From Proteles cristata cristata (lineage: Eukaryota > Chordata > Mammalia > Carnivora > Hyaenidae): a stretch of 64,000 bases of DNA. Shown here piece by piece: positions 44,652 through 54,952 of the stretch. Made by a program: the position numbers and the translations under genes. The notes below the pieces were generated by a model that was given only the letters and a program-made list of their open reading frames with translations, did no database searches and was not told the DNA's origin. The stretch is taken from the NCBI GenBank assembly GCA_017311185.1, contig JAESUZ010003490.1, positions 1,674,001 to 1,738,000 on the forward strand, in the 5' to 3' direction. Each line of letters begins with the position of its first letter. Position 1 is the first letter of the stretch.

Positions 44652-45067
44652 CAAGTTGATGCTCTTAAAGACCCTCCACTGCCACTTACTGACTGGCTCC
44701 CTTCCTGGTAGGGAGGTGGAAATGGTCCACACTAAAGGGTCTTTCTCATTGCTCTTCTTATTTTCATTATAATAATCCTACTATGTTGTCTCTTTTGCTG
44801 TGTTCTCTCCTGCTGTCAAGATACACGCAAGCAGCTCCTGACCCCTTTGCCCAGACAACAGATGGTCCTAAGCACTCAAAACAAATTCACCCCCATGTCC
44901 ACTCTGGACTTCATGGCAATGGCCTTCCAGTATAGTTACTTGTAAGGACAGACAGTGGCCAATTTCCATCCATAAGCAGAGACATCTCAACTACCTCCGT
45001 TGGCTTAAAGAAATTATAGAACATGAATCCTTTGCCCTTCAACAATCTTAAAGATTTACCGACTGGT

Positions 45068-45078
45068 CAGGGGGGAAA
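45068..45078 (+). promoter_or_regulatory. ERV polypurine tract
   Basis: The purine run aggggggaaa lies directly before the TG that begins the 3' LTR, the expected place for plus-strand priming. Confidence 0.7.
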
Positions 45079-45464
45079 TGACGAGTAATAGAAGCAGAAA
45101 AAACTTCACCTTTAGCCCAGAAGGCTGACCTGAAGCCTGCATAGTTTTGATAAGGATCACATACGTGCTGGCGACTGCATTCTTAAAGGATCCCATGACC
45201 GCCTGTACATCTTACTGATAGTTAATATCAAACTGAATAATAAGCATCAGAGAAATCTTGCAAAAGTATTTTAACGTGTAGACATTTGAACACATTTATG
45301 ATCTAGTACTCCCTGCATGTGGCCTTCCCCTTGGGAACGAAGCCTATAAGAACCAGCTTCACACAGCAAAAGTGTGCTCTTTCTGCCCATGGATCCAGTC
45401 CTCGTGCTATGTAAGCTGACTAAGTTGCACTTTTTTGACCATCACGCTCAACAATCTCACAACA
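45079..45464 (+). repeat. ERV 3' LTR
   Basis: 386 bases, TG...CA. A TATA-like tataag is at 45345-45350. Free of SINEs, unlike the 5' LTR. Confidence 0.85.
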
Positions 45465-45648
45465 CATATTCTTGAATGTTGCTAAGAAATAGATCTTAAA
45501 TGTTCTCACCACAAAAAAGAAATGGTAATTATGTGATGTGATCGAGGTGGTTGTTAATACTATGGTGTAATCATTTTGAAATTTACAAATGTATACAATG
45601 AATACATTGTATACCTTAAGCTTACACAATGTTATGTGTCAATTATCT
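45465..45648 (+). repeat. L1 3' end, right half
   Basis: 'gttgctaagaaatagatctt', 'ggtaattatgtgatgtgatc' and 'cttacacaatgttatgtgtc' continue the element interrupted at 33621. Its tail is cut by the next SINE. Confidence 0.87.
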
Positions 45649-45874
45649 TTTTTTTTTTTCATTTTTAAAAAATGTGTATTTTTGAGAGCGAGAGAGACAA
45701 AGAGAGACAGAGCACTAGACAGGCTGAAAGAGAGGGAGACACAGAATCTGAAGCAGGCTCCAGGCTCTGAGCTGTCAGCACAGAGACCAATATGGGGCTT
45801 GAACCCACTAACAGCAAGATCATGACCTGAGTCAAAGGTGGATGCTTAACCGACGGAACCACCCAGGTGCCCCA
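45649..45874 (-). mobile_element. CanSINE, antisense, at the L1 3' end
   Basis: Reverse copy following the L1 text 'gtcaattatc'. Confidence 0.9.
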
Positions 45875-45879
45875 TATAT

Positions 45880-46440
45880 GTTGATTATTTCTTTATAAAT
45901 CTGGGTAGGTGATTGGGTTGAGAAATGAGCCATGGGGCCAGGAAAAGACACACAGGAAACTTAAATGCATATTACTACTAAATGAAAGAAGCCAGTTTGA
46001 AAAGGCTACACACTCAATGATTTTAACTGTATCACATTCTGGAAAAGGCAAAACTGTACAGACAGTGAAAACATCCGTGGTTGCCAGTAGTTAAAGAGGA
46101 GGGATGGAAGGGAGGAATGAATAAGTGAAACACAGAGGATTTTAAAGCAATGACACTATTCTGATATTGCACATGACATTATGCATTTGTCAAAACCTAT
46201 AGAACTATGTAACTATATATATAACTATATAACAAAGAATGAGGCTTAATGTAAACTAGTTTATAATAATAATGTATCAATATTGATTCCTTAATTGTAA
46301 CAAATGTACCACACCAATGGAAGATGTTAGTAATAGGGAAAAGTGTGTACTTGGGAGAAGGGGGTATATGGGAACTCTCTGTACATTCTGCTCAATTTTC
46401 CTATAAACCTAAAACTGCTCTAAAAAAATCAAGTCTGCTA
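45880..46440 (+). repeat. Old L1 3' end
   Basis: 'ctaaatgaaagaagccagtt', 'cattctggaaaaggcaaaac', 'gggaactctctgtacattct' and 'cctaaaactgctctaaaaaa' mark an L1M-type 3' terminus. Confidence 0.75.
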
Positions 46441-46454
46441 AATTTTTAAAAATG

Positions 46455-46661
46455 TTTTTATTTATTTCTAGGAGAGAGAGAGACAGAGAGACAGTGTCAG
46501 CAGGGGAGGGTCAGAAAGAGAGGGAGTCACAGACTGAAACAGGCTCCAGGCTCTGAGCTGGCAGTCAGCACAGAGCCCGACGCGGGGCTCGAACCCACAA
46601 ACGCGAGATCATGACCTAAGCGAAAGTCGGACGCTTAACCAACTAAGCCACCCAAGTGCCC
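46455..46661 (-). mobile_element. CanSINE, antisense, young-type, first of a same-target pair
   Basis: Bounded by aagtctgctaaattttt at 46431 and 46663. Confidence 0.95.
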
Positions 46662-46680
46662 CAAGTCTGCTAAATTTTTT

Positions 46681-46882
46681 TAATTTGAGAGATTATGAGT
46701 AGGGAAGAGGGGCATATGGAGGGAGGGGGAGAGAGAGAAAGAGAGAGAGAGAGAGAATGAATCTTAAGTAGGCTCCATGCTCAGCATAGAGCCCAACATG
46801 GGCTCTGTGCACCCCTGGGATCATGACCTGAGCTGAAATCTACACTCAGATGCTCACCCAACTGATCCACCCAGGCACGCAG
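46681..46882 (-). mobile_element. CanSINE, antisense, second of a same-target pair
   Basis: Bounded by aagtctgctaaattttt (46663) and gcctgctaatttttaa (46883). More diverged than its neighbour. Confidence 0.9.
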
Positions 46883-46894
46883 GCCTGCTAATTT

Positions 46895-47115
46895 TTAACA
46901 AAATAAGTGAAGTAGAAGTAAAAATCCAAAGTGTATGTTTTGGAATTTCTTAAGGTAGAGTTTCTTAGAAAAACATCTCTGAACTTAGATTTGATTGAGA
47001 TAACTATGAATGATGGGAAGAAAATTATTACCATCTAGAAGGACTTTACATTCAGGTTTCCTCTAAGTGGCTCCAAATTCTTGTTGTACATTCATAAGAA
47101 AAATGGAAATCCTAA
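46895..47115 (+). repeat. Copy 2 of a local ~200-bp dispersed repeat
   Basis: 'gagataactatgaatgatgg', 'catctagaaggactttac' and 'caggtttcctctaagtgg' pair with 32990-33195. Confidence 0.6.
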
Positions 47116-47121
47116 AAAGAT

Positions 47122-47336
47122 TAATTTATTTTTTTGAATCATTTTTTAAAATTTATTTTTAAGAGAGAAAGAGACAGAGCATGAGCAGGGAAGGGGCAGA
47201 GAGAGACAGAGACAAACAATCCGAAGCAGACTCCAGGATCTGAGCCATTAACACAGAGCCCGACGCAGGGGTCTAACCCATGAACCAGGAGATCATGACC
47301 TGAGCTGCTTAACTGACTGGGGCACCCGCGGGCCCC
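47122..47336 (-). mobile_element. CanSINE, antisense
   Basis: Target copies aaatcctaaaaagatt and aaattctaaaaaaatt. Confidence 0.92.
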
Positions 47337-47681
47337 AAATTCTAAAAAAATTTAAAAGATAGAAATATGCACTCTACTCTGCAAATGTATCCTCCAATCT
47401 CTCTCTTTGTTCCAGCCCAGCAGTGTTATTTTGTGTAACCATCCTGTATTTGCTGCCTTTGTTTTCTGTTTTCGGGGGAGGGTGACTCATATTCATGAAA
47501 GGTGCGGTGTGCAGGGAGGCCCTCCAGAAATTTGAGGACAGTGATGGAGAACTTTGAAATATTAATTCCAGCCATATTTAGAAACACTGCTGATATGGCT
47601 GAGAATCACCTCCAGAGGTTGGGATACTGGGCTGCGAGAAGACTTCCCCAGCAGAAGTGGCCCTGGTTTTATGGCTTTTTT
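47337..47681. other. Intergenic, nothing recognised
   Basis: Unique-looking; no exon or repeat identified. Confidence 0.45.
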
Positions 47682-47777
47682 TTTTTTAAGTAGGCTCCAT
47701 GCCTAACGTGGGGCTTGAACTCATGACCCTGAGATCAAGAATCGCAGGCTTTACCAACTAAGCCAGCCAGGCATCCC
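47682..47777 (-). mobile_element. Short CanSINE, antisense
   Basis: Target copies ctggttttatggctt and ccggtttcattgctt. Confidence 0.9.
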
Positions 47778-48139
47778 CGGTTTCATTGCTTCTTAACTGT
47801 TGGAAGCCAGCTTCCCGCCAAGTGTCTGGGAGGGCACACCGAGTTCCCCAGCTCTGGCTGGATATGAAAGTGAAAGGTTTACACTGAACTCAATGGCTGG
47901 GAACGGAGCCACGTGTCAGGAGGGAAAACGGGTTGCACTTAACTCGAGGGTGCTCCCAAGTGGCTGTGGACCAGCAACAAGCCCCTGCAGAGAGAGGCAA
48001 GATGTGTGAACCAAACTCTAAGCATGTAAGTACTAGTACACGGAGAACTGGGGAAGCCCAGGGTGTAGATTCTTTGACTGTAACTTCCATTATTAGTGGG
48101 CTGGATATGCCAGCATCGCAGAGTAAACCAGGAGCCTAG
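47778..48139. other. Intergenic, nothing recognised
   Basis: No exon or repeat identified. Confidence 0.45.
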
Positions 48140-48375
48140 CACAACTAATCAATGACTAATATTTATTCAGCACTTAATCTGGACCAGGCAATGGACTAAA
48201 TGCTTATATGAAATATCTCATGTAACCTCCATAACAGTTGTATGAGGCAGGCATGTCCTCCTGATGCACAAAGAGATGAGATGTTAAGAGAAATTAAGTC
48301 CCTTGCCCAGGTCACCAAACTATGATGTGGTCGAGCCGGGAATTGAGTCTGGCTTGCTAGGCCTGAGACCATGTC
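48140..48375 (+). repeat. MIR
   Basis: 'aatatttattcagcacttaat', 'catgtaacctccataacag' and 'cccttgcccaggtcacca' make a well-preserved MIR. Confidence 0.85.
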
Positions 48376-48769
48376 CTCTTACACACACTAGTGGAGAAGA
48401 GAGCAGAAAGATTAGGAAGAGAAAATGTTCCTTAAGTGGCTACTGTGGCTTTCAGCCATTACTGCTTGATATGGGCCATAGTTGGGTCTACTGATAAAGC
48501 GGGAACCCAATGGGGGGTGAGAGGCAGACTAGGATGGCAAACCACTGTGATGAGTGCCCTGCTATAGGAACAAAGCTGTTCAAGGTCAGAAGTACAGCCT
48601 CAATACCATCAGTACCTAGCGTGGTGATGGGCACATAGGAGGTGTTCAGTCAAAGTTTGCCAAATCAATGCAAAGAACATTTCTTTGGCTATCACAGTCA
48701 TTTACATGGAATTACCCCTAAGGCCTGGTTAATATCCAATTGCTGCTGCTGCTGATACTATTTTTCTTT
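48376..48769. other. Intergenic, nothing recognised
   Basis: No exon or repeat identified. Confidence 0.45.
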
Positions 48770-49065
48770 TTTATAGTGGTAAAACATAGATAGCATGAAA
48801 TTGACCATTTTAATAATTAATAATTTTTATGCTTATTTATTTTTGAGAGAGAGAGAGAATGCATCCGAGCAGGAGAGGGGCAGAGAGAGAGAGAGGGAGA
48901 TACAAAATCTGAAGCAGGTTCCAGGCTCTGAGCTATCAGCACAGAGCTTGATGTAGGGCTCAAACTCATGAACTGCATGATCATGACCTGAGCCAAAATT
49001 ATATTAATAATTTTTAAGGATACAGTTCAGTGGCATTAAGGACAAGTGCATGCTGATAATTTTTA
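48770..49065 (-). repeat. Old L1 fragment, antisense, split by a SINE
   Basis: 'gcatgaaattgaccatttta' before and 'ggatacagttcagtggcatt' after the SINE are contiguous in reversed L1M text. Confidence 0.65.
48827..49000 (-). mobile_element. CanSINE, antisense, lacking its head
   Basis: T-rich end and body present; the tRNA-derived first 40 or so bases are absent (5'-truncated insert). Target copies near attaataattttta. Confidence 0.88.
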
Positions 49066-49205
49066 AATGATACACAAATTAAGAAAGCAACAATGCCTTT
49101 CCTCCTTAAATGAGTCAGCATTTGTATTGTTTGGGAGGTCCCAGGTTATGCTGTGGTAACAAAAAACTCCAAAATCTCTGTAACTTAAGAAAGTAAAGGT
49201 TTAGG

Positions 49206-49560
49206 GGAGGCCTGACTGACTCAGTTGGTAGAGTACATGACTTTTCTTTTTTGTAATCATGGACCCAAGTTAACAATGGATCCAGGTATCTAACACATTG
49301 AAAAAAAAAAACGTTTGTTTATTGAGGTGGGGGAGGGGCAGAGAGAGAGGGAGAGAGAGAATCCTAAGCAGATTCTGCATTGTGAGTACAGAGTGTGACA
49401 TGGGGCTCCATCTTACCACCCTGGGCTGAAATGAAGAGTCAGACACTTAACTGCCTGAGCCACCCAGGTGCCTGAGCATGTGACTCTTGATGTCAGGGTC
49501 AGAGATCAAGCCCCATGTTGAGCATACTTAAGTTGAGTTTACTTAAAAAGAAAAAAAGTA
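49206..49560 (+). mobile_element. Short CanSINE split by another SINE
   Basis: Left part 49206-49250 ('aggcctgactgactcag ... gagtacatgactttt') and right part 49475-49560 ('gagcatgtgactcttgatgtc ... gagtttacttaaaaag') flank the inserted element at 49297-49474. Confidence 0.8.
49297..49474 (-). mobile_element. CanSINE, antisense, nested in a short CanSINE
   Basis: Reverse copy ending 'gagccacccaggtgcc'. An extra 45 bases of unrelated sequence lie between the left host part and its T-rich end. Confidence 0.85.
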
Positions 49561-49579
49561 AAGGTTTATTTCTTTTTTT

Positions 49580-49769
49580 TAATATATATTTTTTATGTTT
49601 ATTCATTTCTGGGAGGCGGGGAGGGGCAGAGAGAGAGGGACACATAGAATCTGAAGCAGGCTCCAGGTTCTGAGCTGTCAGCGGAGAGCCTGGTGAGGGG
49701 CCTGAACTCACAAGCCCTGAGATCAGGACCCGAAATGAAGTCAGACACTTAATCGACCGAGCCACCCCT
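49580..49769 (-). mobile_element. CanSINE, antisense
   Basis: Reverse copy ending 'gaccgagccacccc'. Confidence 0.88.
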
Positions 49770-50028
49770 GATGGGAGAAATACCATCCACAGTGTTGCCA
49801 GTTGCTATGACAGAGAAAAATGAATAGCAGATCTCGTACTGGCTCTTAAAATGTCTGTGTGCATGCAATTGGCCAAAGCAGGTGCCATAACCACACGGAG
49901 CTTCAAAGCAGCTGGGAAGTGAACTCCTATCATGTGTCTAGGAAGAGGCAAACGGAAAATTTGTGGAGAGCCCTGGGAATGAGTACTGCAAGTCTCTTTC
50001 AGGTGCAAATGACAGAAATTAAATTTGG

Positions 50029-50214
50029 GAACGCCTGGGTGGCTCAGTCAGGTAAGCCTTTGATTTCAGCTCAGGTCATGATCTCATGGTTCGTGAGTTC
50101 GACCCCCACATTGGGGCTCTCTGCTGTCAGCACAGAGACCACTTCGGATCCTCTGTTCCCCCCCCCCCCCGCTTCTCTTCCTCTCTCTCTCAAAAATAAA
50201 TAAATGTTTGAAAA
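50029..50214 (+). mobile_element. CanSINE
   Basis: Target copies agaaattaaatttgg and agaagttaaattcaag. Contains a run of 12 C (50159-50170). Confidence 0.92.
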
Positions 50215-50230
50215 AAGAAGTTAAATTCAA

Positions 50231-50637
50231 GCGGGCTGATGCACTTGATCTTGACACCTGTGGATAGGTTGTGGATAGGCTAGGCAGGTTGAGGAAGAAG
50301 CTGGGGATGGAAGCGAGCACGACTTGGCAAGGATCCAGCTCCAAGGTGGGCCCCTGGAGACTCCTGGGCCCCTTATCTGAGAAAGTCAGGTCAGGGGGTA
50401 GCAACTGGGCCTACTCCCAACATTTGGTGGGCCCAGGTAAGAATACAAATACCCTTGTAGCATGTCTTACATGCTATATAAGACATATAACATAGTTATA
50501 TGTTATATAAACTAAAAGTTTAAAATCACACAAATGCATGGTTAAATAAAATACATTCTAACTTTCCACTTTAACAAACACAGCTTCAGCACAACAAAAC
50601 ATACTTTCATGGTGAGAGAATCAAAAACCATCCATAA
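50231..50637. other. Intergenic; AT palindrome at 50468-50512
   Basis: Unclassified apart from a palindromic 'catgctatataagacatat ... atgttatataa' run. Confidence 0.45.
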
Positions 50638-50738
50638 GGGGCACCTGGCTTCCTTAGAGCCTGCAACCCTTGATCTCAGGGTTGTAAGTTCGAGCCCCAT
50701 GTTGCGTGTAGAGACTACTTAAGAGTAAAATTAAAAAA
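50638..50738 (+). mobile_element. Short CanSINE
   Basis: 'gggcacctggcttccttag' to 'gtagagactacttaagag' plus an A-run. Confidence 0.85.
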
Positions 50739-50747
50739 AAAAAAAAA

Positions 50748-50951
50748 TTCCAGGGAGTCTCAGTTGGTTAAGCATCTGATTCTCGATCTCGGCTCCGGTC
50801 ATGATTTCACGGTTGTGAGAATGAACCTCACGTGAGGCTTGGTGGTAGGTGTAGAGCCTCTTTAAGATTCTCTCTGCCTCTCCCTGTGTCCCTCCTCAAA
50901 GTGCACACTCTCTTTCTCAAAAAAAAAAAAAGAAAAAGAAAAAAGAAAAAA
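50748..50951 (+). mobile_element. CanSINE, diverged, next to a short CanSINE
   Basis: Begins 'gggagtctcagttggtta', includes an unusual 'gtggtaggtgtagagcctc' segment, ends in a long A/G tail. Confidence 0.82.
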
Positions 50952-51187
50952 CCCTATAACCTATAGTATTTATAATATGACTGAAACTCAGCAAAATAAA
51001 ACCAATGAATATTAATTTCCTTGGGTTTTTTTTCCTCTTGGTGATTCATCAACATATGTGACATACATAAATTGTTTTCCGTGGCTTTTGAAATATATTA
51101 CTTTTATAATAATAAAGAAAAAGAAATATAATATTTTTATTATATTTCATCATGTAATCTAGGTAAATTGAGTAACAAAGATCTACT

Positions 51188-51392
51188 TTTTAAAAAAAGT
51201 TTTTATTTATTTTCAGAGAGAGGGAGAGAGAGAGAGTGCACCAGCAGGGGAGGGGCAGAGACAGAAGGAGAAAGAGAATCCCAAGCAGGCTCCACACTGT
51301 CAGCACAGAGTTTGAACCCATGATCCACAATATCATGACCAGAGCCAAAACCAAGAGTCAGATGCTTAACCGACTGAGCCACCCAGGCGCCC
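51188..51392 (-). mobile_element. CanSINE, antisense
   Basis: Reverse copy ending 'gagccacccaggcgccc'. Confidence 0.9.
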
Positions 51393-51759
51393 TTAATAAT
51401 CTCATTTCGAGTTCTCCATTGTATACAGTGATTATTTAGTGCATTAAAAGGTTTATGTTACATGTTGAAATTTTTTGTATCACATTTTTGAAATAATTTC
51501 TGTGAAACCTAGAAACCTAGCAATTCCCATTGCTCTCTATACATGTTCAGCTGTTATTGCCACAAAACGATCAATATCTTCAAATATGGGACATACATAA
51601 TTCTATAAGAACGTCATGTATCACATAACACCATCTGTCTATGTTGAATACTACTTTTGCTTTGCTGCTTATTCAGTCTCTTAAAAATTAATTCTAGTAG
51701 TTGCAATATGTATTTTGTGTGTTTACGTTATGTTTCACTTAAAAAGTTTTTTTTAACTG
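51393..51759. other. Intergenic, nothing recognised
   Basis: AT-rich; no exon or repeat identified. Confidence 0.45.
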
Positions 51760-51967
51760 GGGCACCTGAGTGGCTCAGCAGGTTAAGCGCCTGACTTCAG
51801 CTTATGTCATGTTCTCACAGTTTGTGAGTTCAAACCTCACCATGGGCTCTGCACTGACAGCTCAGAGCCTGGAGCCTGCTTCAGATTCTGTGTCTCCCTC
51901 TCTCTCTGCCCCTCCCCCATTCACTCTCTGTCTCTCAAAAAATGAATAAACGTTAAAATTTTTTTAA
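51760..51967 (+). mobile_element. CanSINE, first arm of an inverted pair
   Basis: Full length, tail 'aaaaaatgaataaacgttaa'. Confidence 0.92.
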
Positions 51968-52119
51968 AAGCAGGCTCTAGGCTCTGAACTGCTAGCATAG
52001 AACCCACCACAGAGCCCATCACGGAGCCCATCAAGGAGCTCGAACTCATGGACCACCTCACAAGATCATGACCTCAGCTGAAGTCAGCCACTTAACCGAT
52101 GGAGCCACTCAGGCGCCCC
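51968..52119 (-). mobile_element. CanSINE, antisense, second arm of an inverted pair
   Basis: Lacks its CT-rich part and contains a small internal tandem repeat (gagcccatcacg / gagcccatcaag). Confidence 0.88.
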
Positions 52120-52746
52120 TCCCTGTTTCACGTTAGCCAAGAACCTGTGTGTTTCCAGACAGAAACACCTTATTTGGCCAAATCTGATCTTCAGGACCAG
52201 CAGTAAAACTCTGTCACAGCAGTACAACAAAGTTTGGGGACCTGGGATATAGAAACATATAAAAGCTACTTCTACAATTTCTTTCTCCATCTAAAAACAA
52301 CCCTGCTGTAAAGTTAAATACTAATATTTCTGCCATGTTCATGCAATAGAAAAGTATAATCATTAGTTTGAATTGGGTTGCACTTTGCTAGGGATGCATT
52401 TGCACCGTCAGAAGGATGTGACAGGCGTCTTGGGGAATTGCTATCCAAGAAGCATAGTAAAGAGCCAGAGATTTCTGGTTTTCACATTCAATTGCAGATT
52501 TTGTAAGTGCTGTTTTCTTCCTGTGCTAACAGACAGCCCAGAACTGCATTTGGCTTTCTGAGTCATCACTTTTTGGCGAATAATTCTTTTTTTCCCCCCT
52601 CATTGTTTTAATCAATATTTAAGTCTGTTTAGCACCGAATGAGAAGTTGCAGGGATTCATCTGGTCTTTTCAGATTGTGAGTTGGGAGATTTTTTGTTCC
52701 TTTTCCTTTGATTAGTAACAAAATTTTTATTAAATGAAAGATTTGT
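52120..52746. other. Intergenic, nothing recognised
   Basis: No exon or repeat identified. Confidence 0.45.
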
Positions 52747-53018
52747 GGGGCGCCTGGGTGGGTCAGTTGGTTAAGCATCCGACTTCGGCTCAGGTCACGA
52801 TCTCACAGTTGGTTCATGAGTTCAAGCTCTGAGTTAGGCTCTCTGCTGTCAGAGCAGAGCCTGCTTTGGATCCTTTGCCTCCCTCTCAGTTCTCTCTCTC
52901 TCTCTCTCTCCCCGCCCCCCCTTGCTCTTTGTCTTTCAAAAACAAACAGACAGACAAACAAGCACTATAGGGATCTCTTAATCTCGATAGCATTAAAATG
53001 AGTTAAAAAAAAAAAAAA
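52747..53018 (+). mobile_element. CanSINE with an extra unique 3' tail
   Basis: The normal body ends at about 52946 in an A-rich tail. About 55 bases of non-SINE sequence then follow, with a second A-run at 53005-53018. The target aaagatttgt occurs only before the head (52737) and after the second A-run (53017). Confidence 0.8.
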
Positions 53019-53959
53019 GATTTGTAAAGTCCTGTCTGCAATTCTTATATGGGTCATGTTCAGCAGAAATCTGTTCACTTCCATTGTTTCCAGTTTTTAA
53101 AAATTTAAACAGACGACTTTCTAGTTCCATTTCCTTCAGCCTTTTTCTTCTCTGAGCTCCTCTTCTGCATTTTCTCTTTTTATGATGTTCTTCATTTGTA
53201 CTCACTTGCAAAATTATTTCCATAAAGTTGAAACTTATATCCCAATTTTTGGAAATTTTACATTCTTGTTAAGTTTTTTAATAAAAACTTGTAATTCCAG
53301 TATTCAGTTGCCTCTATATTTGTGTAACTAGTTGCCAGTTCCTACAACGTTTCATGAATGTTGCATCTAGACTTGCAGATATACAATTCAAGTCATAGGA
53401 ATGATTTAATGTTACAAAGTATTCCAGGCAACTGTTGCAAATGTCAGAGCCACACACTCCTGGGAAATGATACCTTGTTATGTAAGAACGGAGGCGTTCA
53501 GGCTAGCTGGGAGGAAGGGTTTGACAACTTAAATGATTTGCCTTTTCTTTTTTTCTCAAGTGCTTTCTCCTCCGTGCACTCTGGAGCCGTGTCTAGCTCC
53601 ATGTTATCAGCAGCACAACTTACAAATCCTCGTGGCATTTGGCCTTACTCCCTTCTTGTTCCAAAGGCATGGAAACCTTTGGGTGGAAACGTAATGCAGC
53701 GATTTCTTGGGACCCGAATAGTGTTAGTGATGAGAACAAGTGGTTCGGGTTTACGGAGTGTGCTGTGCCAGCACTGAGTGCCAAGTCCCACCAGGTAGGC
53801 ACCCTTATGTTCCCTAACACGTTGTGTTCCTGGCGTATGAGGTCCTTCAAAGCTGAAGGTCTGGGTTAATGACAGCAGTGGCCACTGTGGATGTTGTTTC
53901 AGGAACAAGTGAGAAATCTATGGAAAGTGGGATCCCTGGAAGACTAGAAACTAGGAGAG
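53019..53959. other. Intergenic, nothing recognised
   Basis: The frames of 70-139 codons here show no known domain. No exon identified. Confidence 0.45.
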
Positions 53960-54083
53960 GGGTGCCTGGCTGGCTTAGTCGGAGGAGCGCGCAGTCTTTG
54001 ATCTCAGGGGCACAAGTTTGATCCCCCTGTTGGGCATAGAGATTAGGGATTACTAAAAAAATAAATAAACTTTTAAAAAAAGG
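53960..54083 (+). mobile_element. Short CanSINE
   Basis: 'gtgcctggctggcttagtcgg' to 'aaaaataaataaac'. Target close to gaaactagg / gaagctagg. Confidence 0.88.
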
Positions 54084-54507
54084 AAGCTAGGAAATGGAAG
54101 GCACTCCACATGAGGTTTGGGAGAGAAGACAGAGGCAGATTCACCACCGGGCTGATGAAGCTTTGAGGTCCTTCCCTTGGCATCGATCACTCCAAGACCC
54201 ATGCCTAATTCCGTGTTCTTTTTCTTAAAGATGGCCCCAGCCCATAAAATGTAAGTTTGAAAAACTTAGAGCAGGGTGCCACGACTCAAGCCAGGCAGGT
54301 TCAGGGTCATTCAGGGCACGGCTTCTTCCAGCAGCATCCTGGAACACTTGACAGTAACCAGAGACTATGAGCCAGAAGCACAAGCCTGGTAATGTCAGAG
54401 ACTGCAGTAGCAAGATTCATCCAAATCTCTGATCAATAAACACATGGTGCAAGTCGCATGCGGAATTTTAAATTTTCTAGTGGCTACATTTAAACAAGTG
54501 AAAATAG
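54084..54507. other. Intergenic, nothing recognised
   Basis: Some MER5-like text ('gtttgaaaaacttagagcag') at about 54250, too weak to call. Confidence 0.4.
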
Positions 54508-54722
54508 GGGTGCCTGTGTGGCTCAGTCAGTTAAGCATCTGACTTCAGCTCAGGTCATGGTCTCATGGTTTCTGAGTTCAAGCCCCGTGTCGGGCTCTGT
54601 GCTGACAGCTCAGAGCCTGGAGCCTGCTTTGGATTCTGTGTCTTCTCTCTCTGCCCCTTTCCTGCTCATGCTCTGTCTCTCTCTGTCTCTCAAAAATAAA
54701 TAAACATGAAAAAAAAAACATG
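54508..54722 (+). mobile_element. CanSINE
   Basis: Full length, 'ggtgcctgtgtggctcagtc' to 'caaaaataaataaacatg'. Confidence 0.93.
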
Positions 54723-54952
54723 TAAAAGTAAACAAGTAAAAGTATTTCTAATGATATATTTGATTTAACCTCATGGATCCAAAATATTAATGAAGTACTT
54801 AAGATATGGTATATATCTTGCAGTCCTTTTCAATTCAGACCTACCATGTTTAGTGACACGTGGCTAGTGGCCACCATACTGAGTAGTAGGAAAGTTCTCA
54901 ATAACCCCTCCATGTCTACCTTCCAGTCAATGCAGGCTGGGGCATACTGTAT

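Larger units (their letters stand above)
43040..45065 (+). pseudogene. ERV env remnant
   Basis: Highly broken. Surface-unit text includes YGHGFHQAGL (about 44012). Transmembrane-unit text includes ALNNSQNSIALLNTKMT (about 44240-44292) and LQNRMAL (about 44310), followed by a hydrophobic anchor LIALLIFIIIILLCCLFCC at about 44737-44800. Many stops; not translatable. Confidence 0.7.
33622..45464 (+). mobile_element. Degenerate class I endogenous retrovirus with both LTRs
   Basis: The order 5' LTR, tRNA-Ile-like PBS, gag matrix, pro/RT, RNase H, integrase, Env, polypurine tract and 3' LTR is preserved. All frames carry stops and frameshifts, so no viral protein can be made. Text resembling pol and Env of gamma-like (class I) mammalian ERVs is clear; the family is probably near the ERV-I group but this rests on the PBS and recognition by eye. 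About 21 CanSINEs (about 4.2 kb) sit inside; without them the provirus would be about 7.6 kb. The two LTRs differ at roughly 15-20% of sites by eye, so the insertion is old. The LTR ends are uncertain by about 6 bases and no target duplication could be assigned. Confidence 0.88.

Noticed and set aside
33622..45464. Active or recently integrated retrovirus (for example RD-114 or FeLV type)
   Set aside because: All frames are broken, the LTRs differ by about 15-20% by eye, and about 21 SINEs have accumulated.
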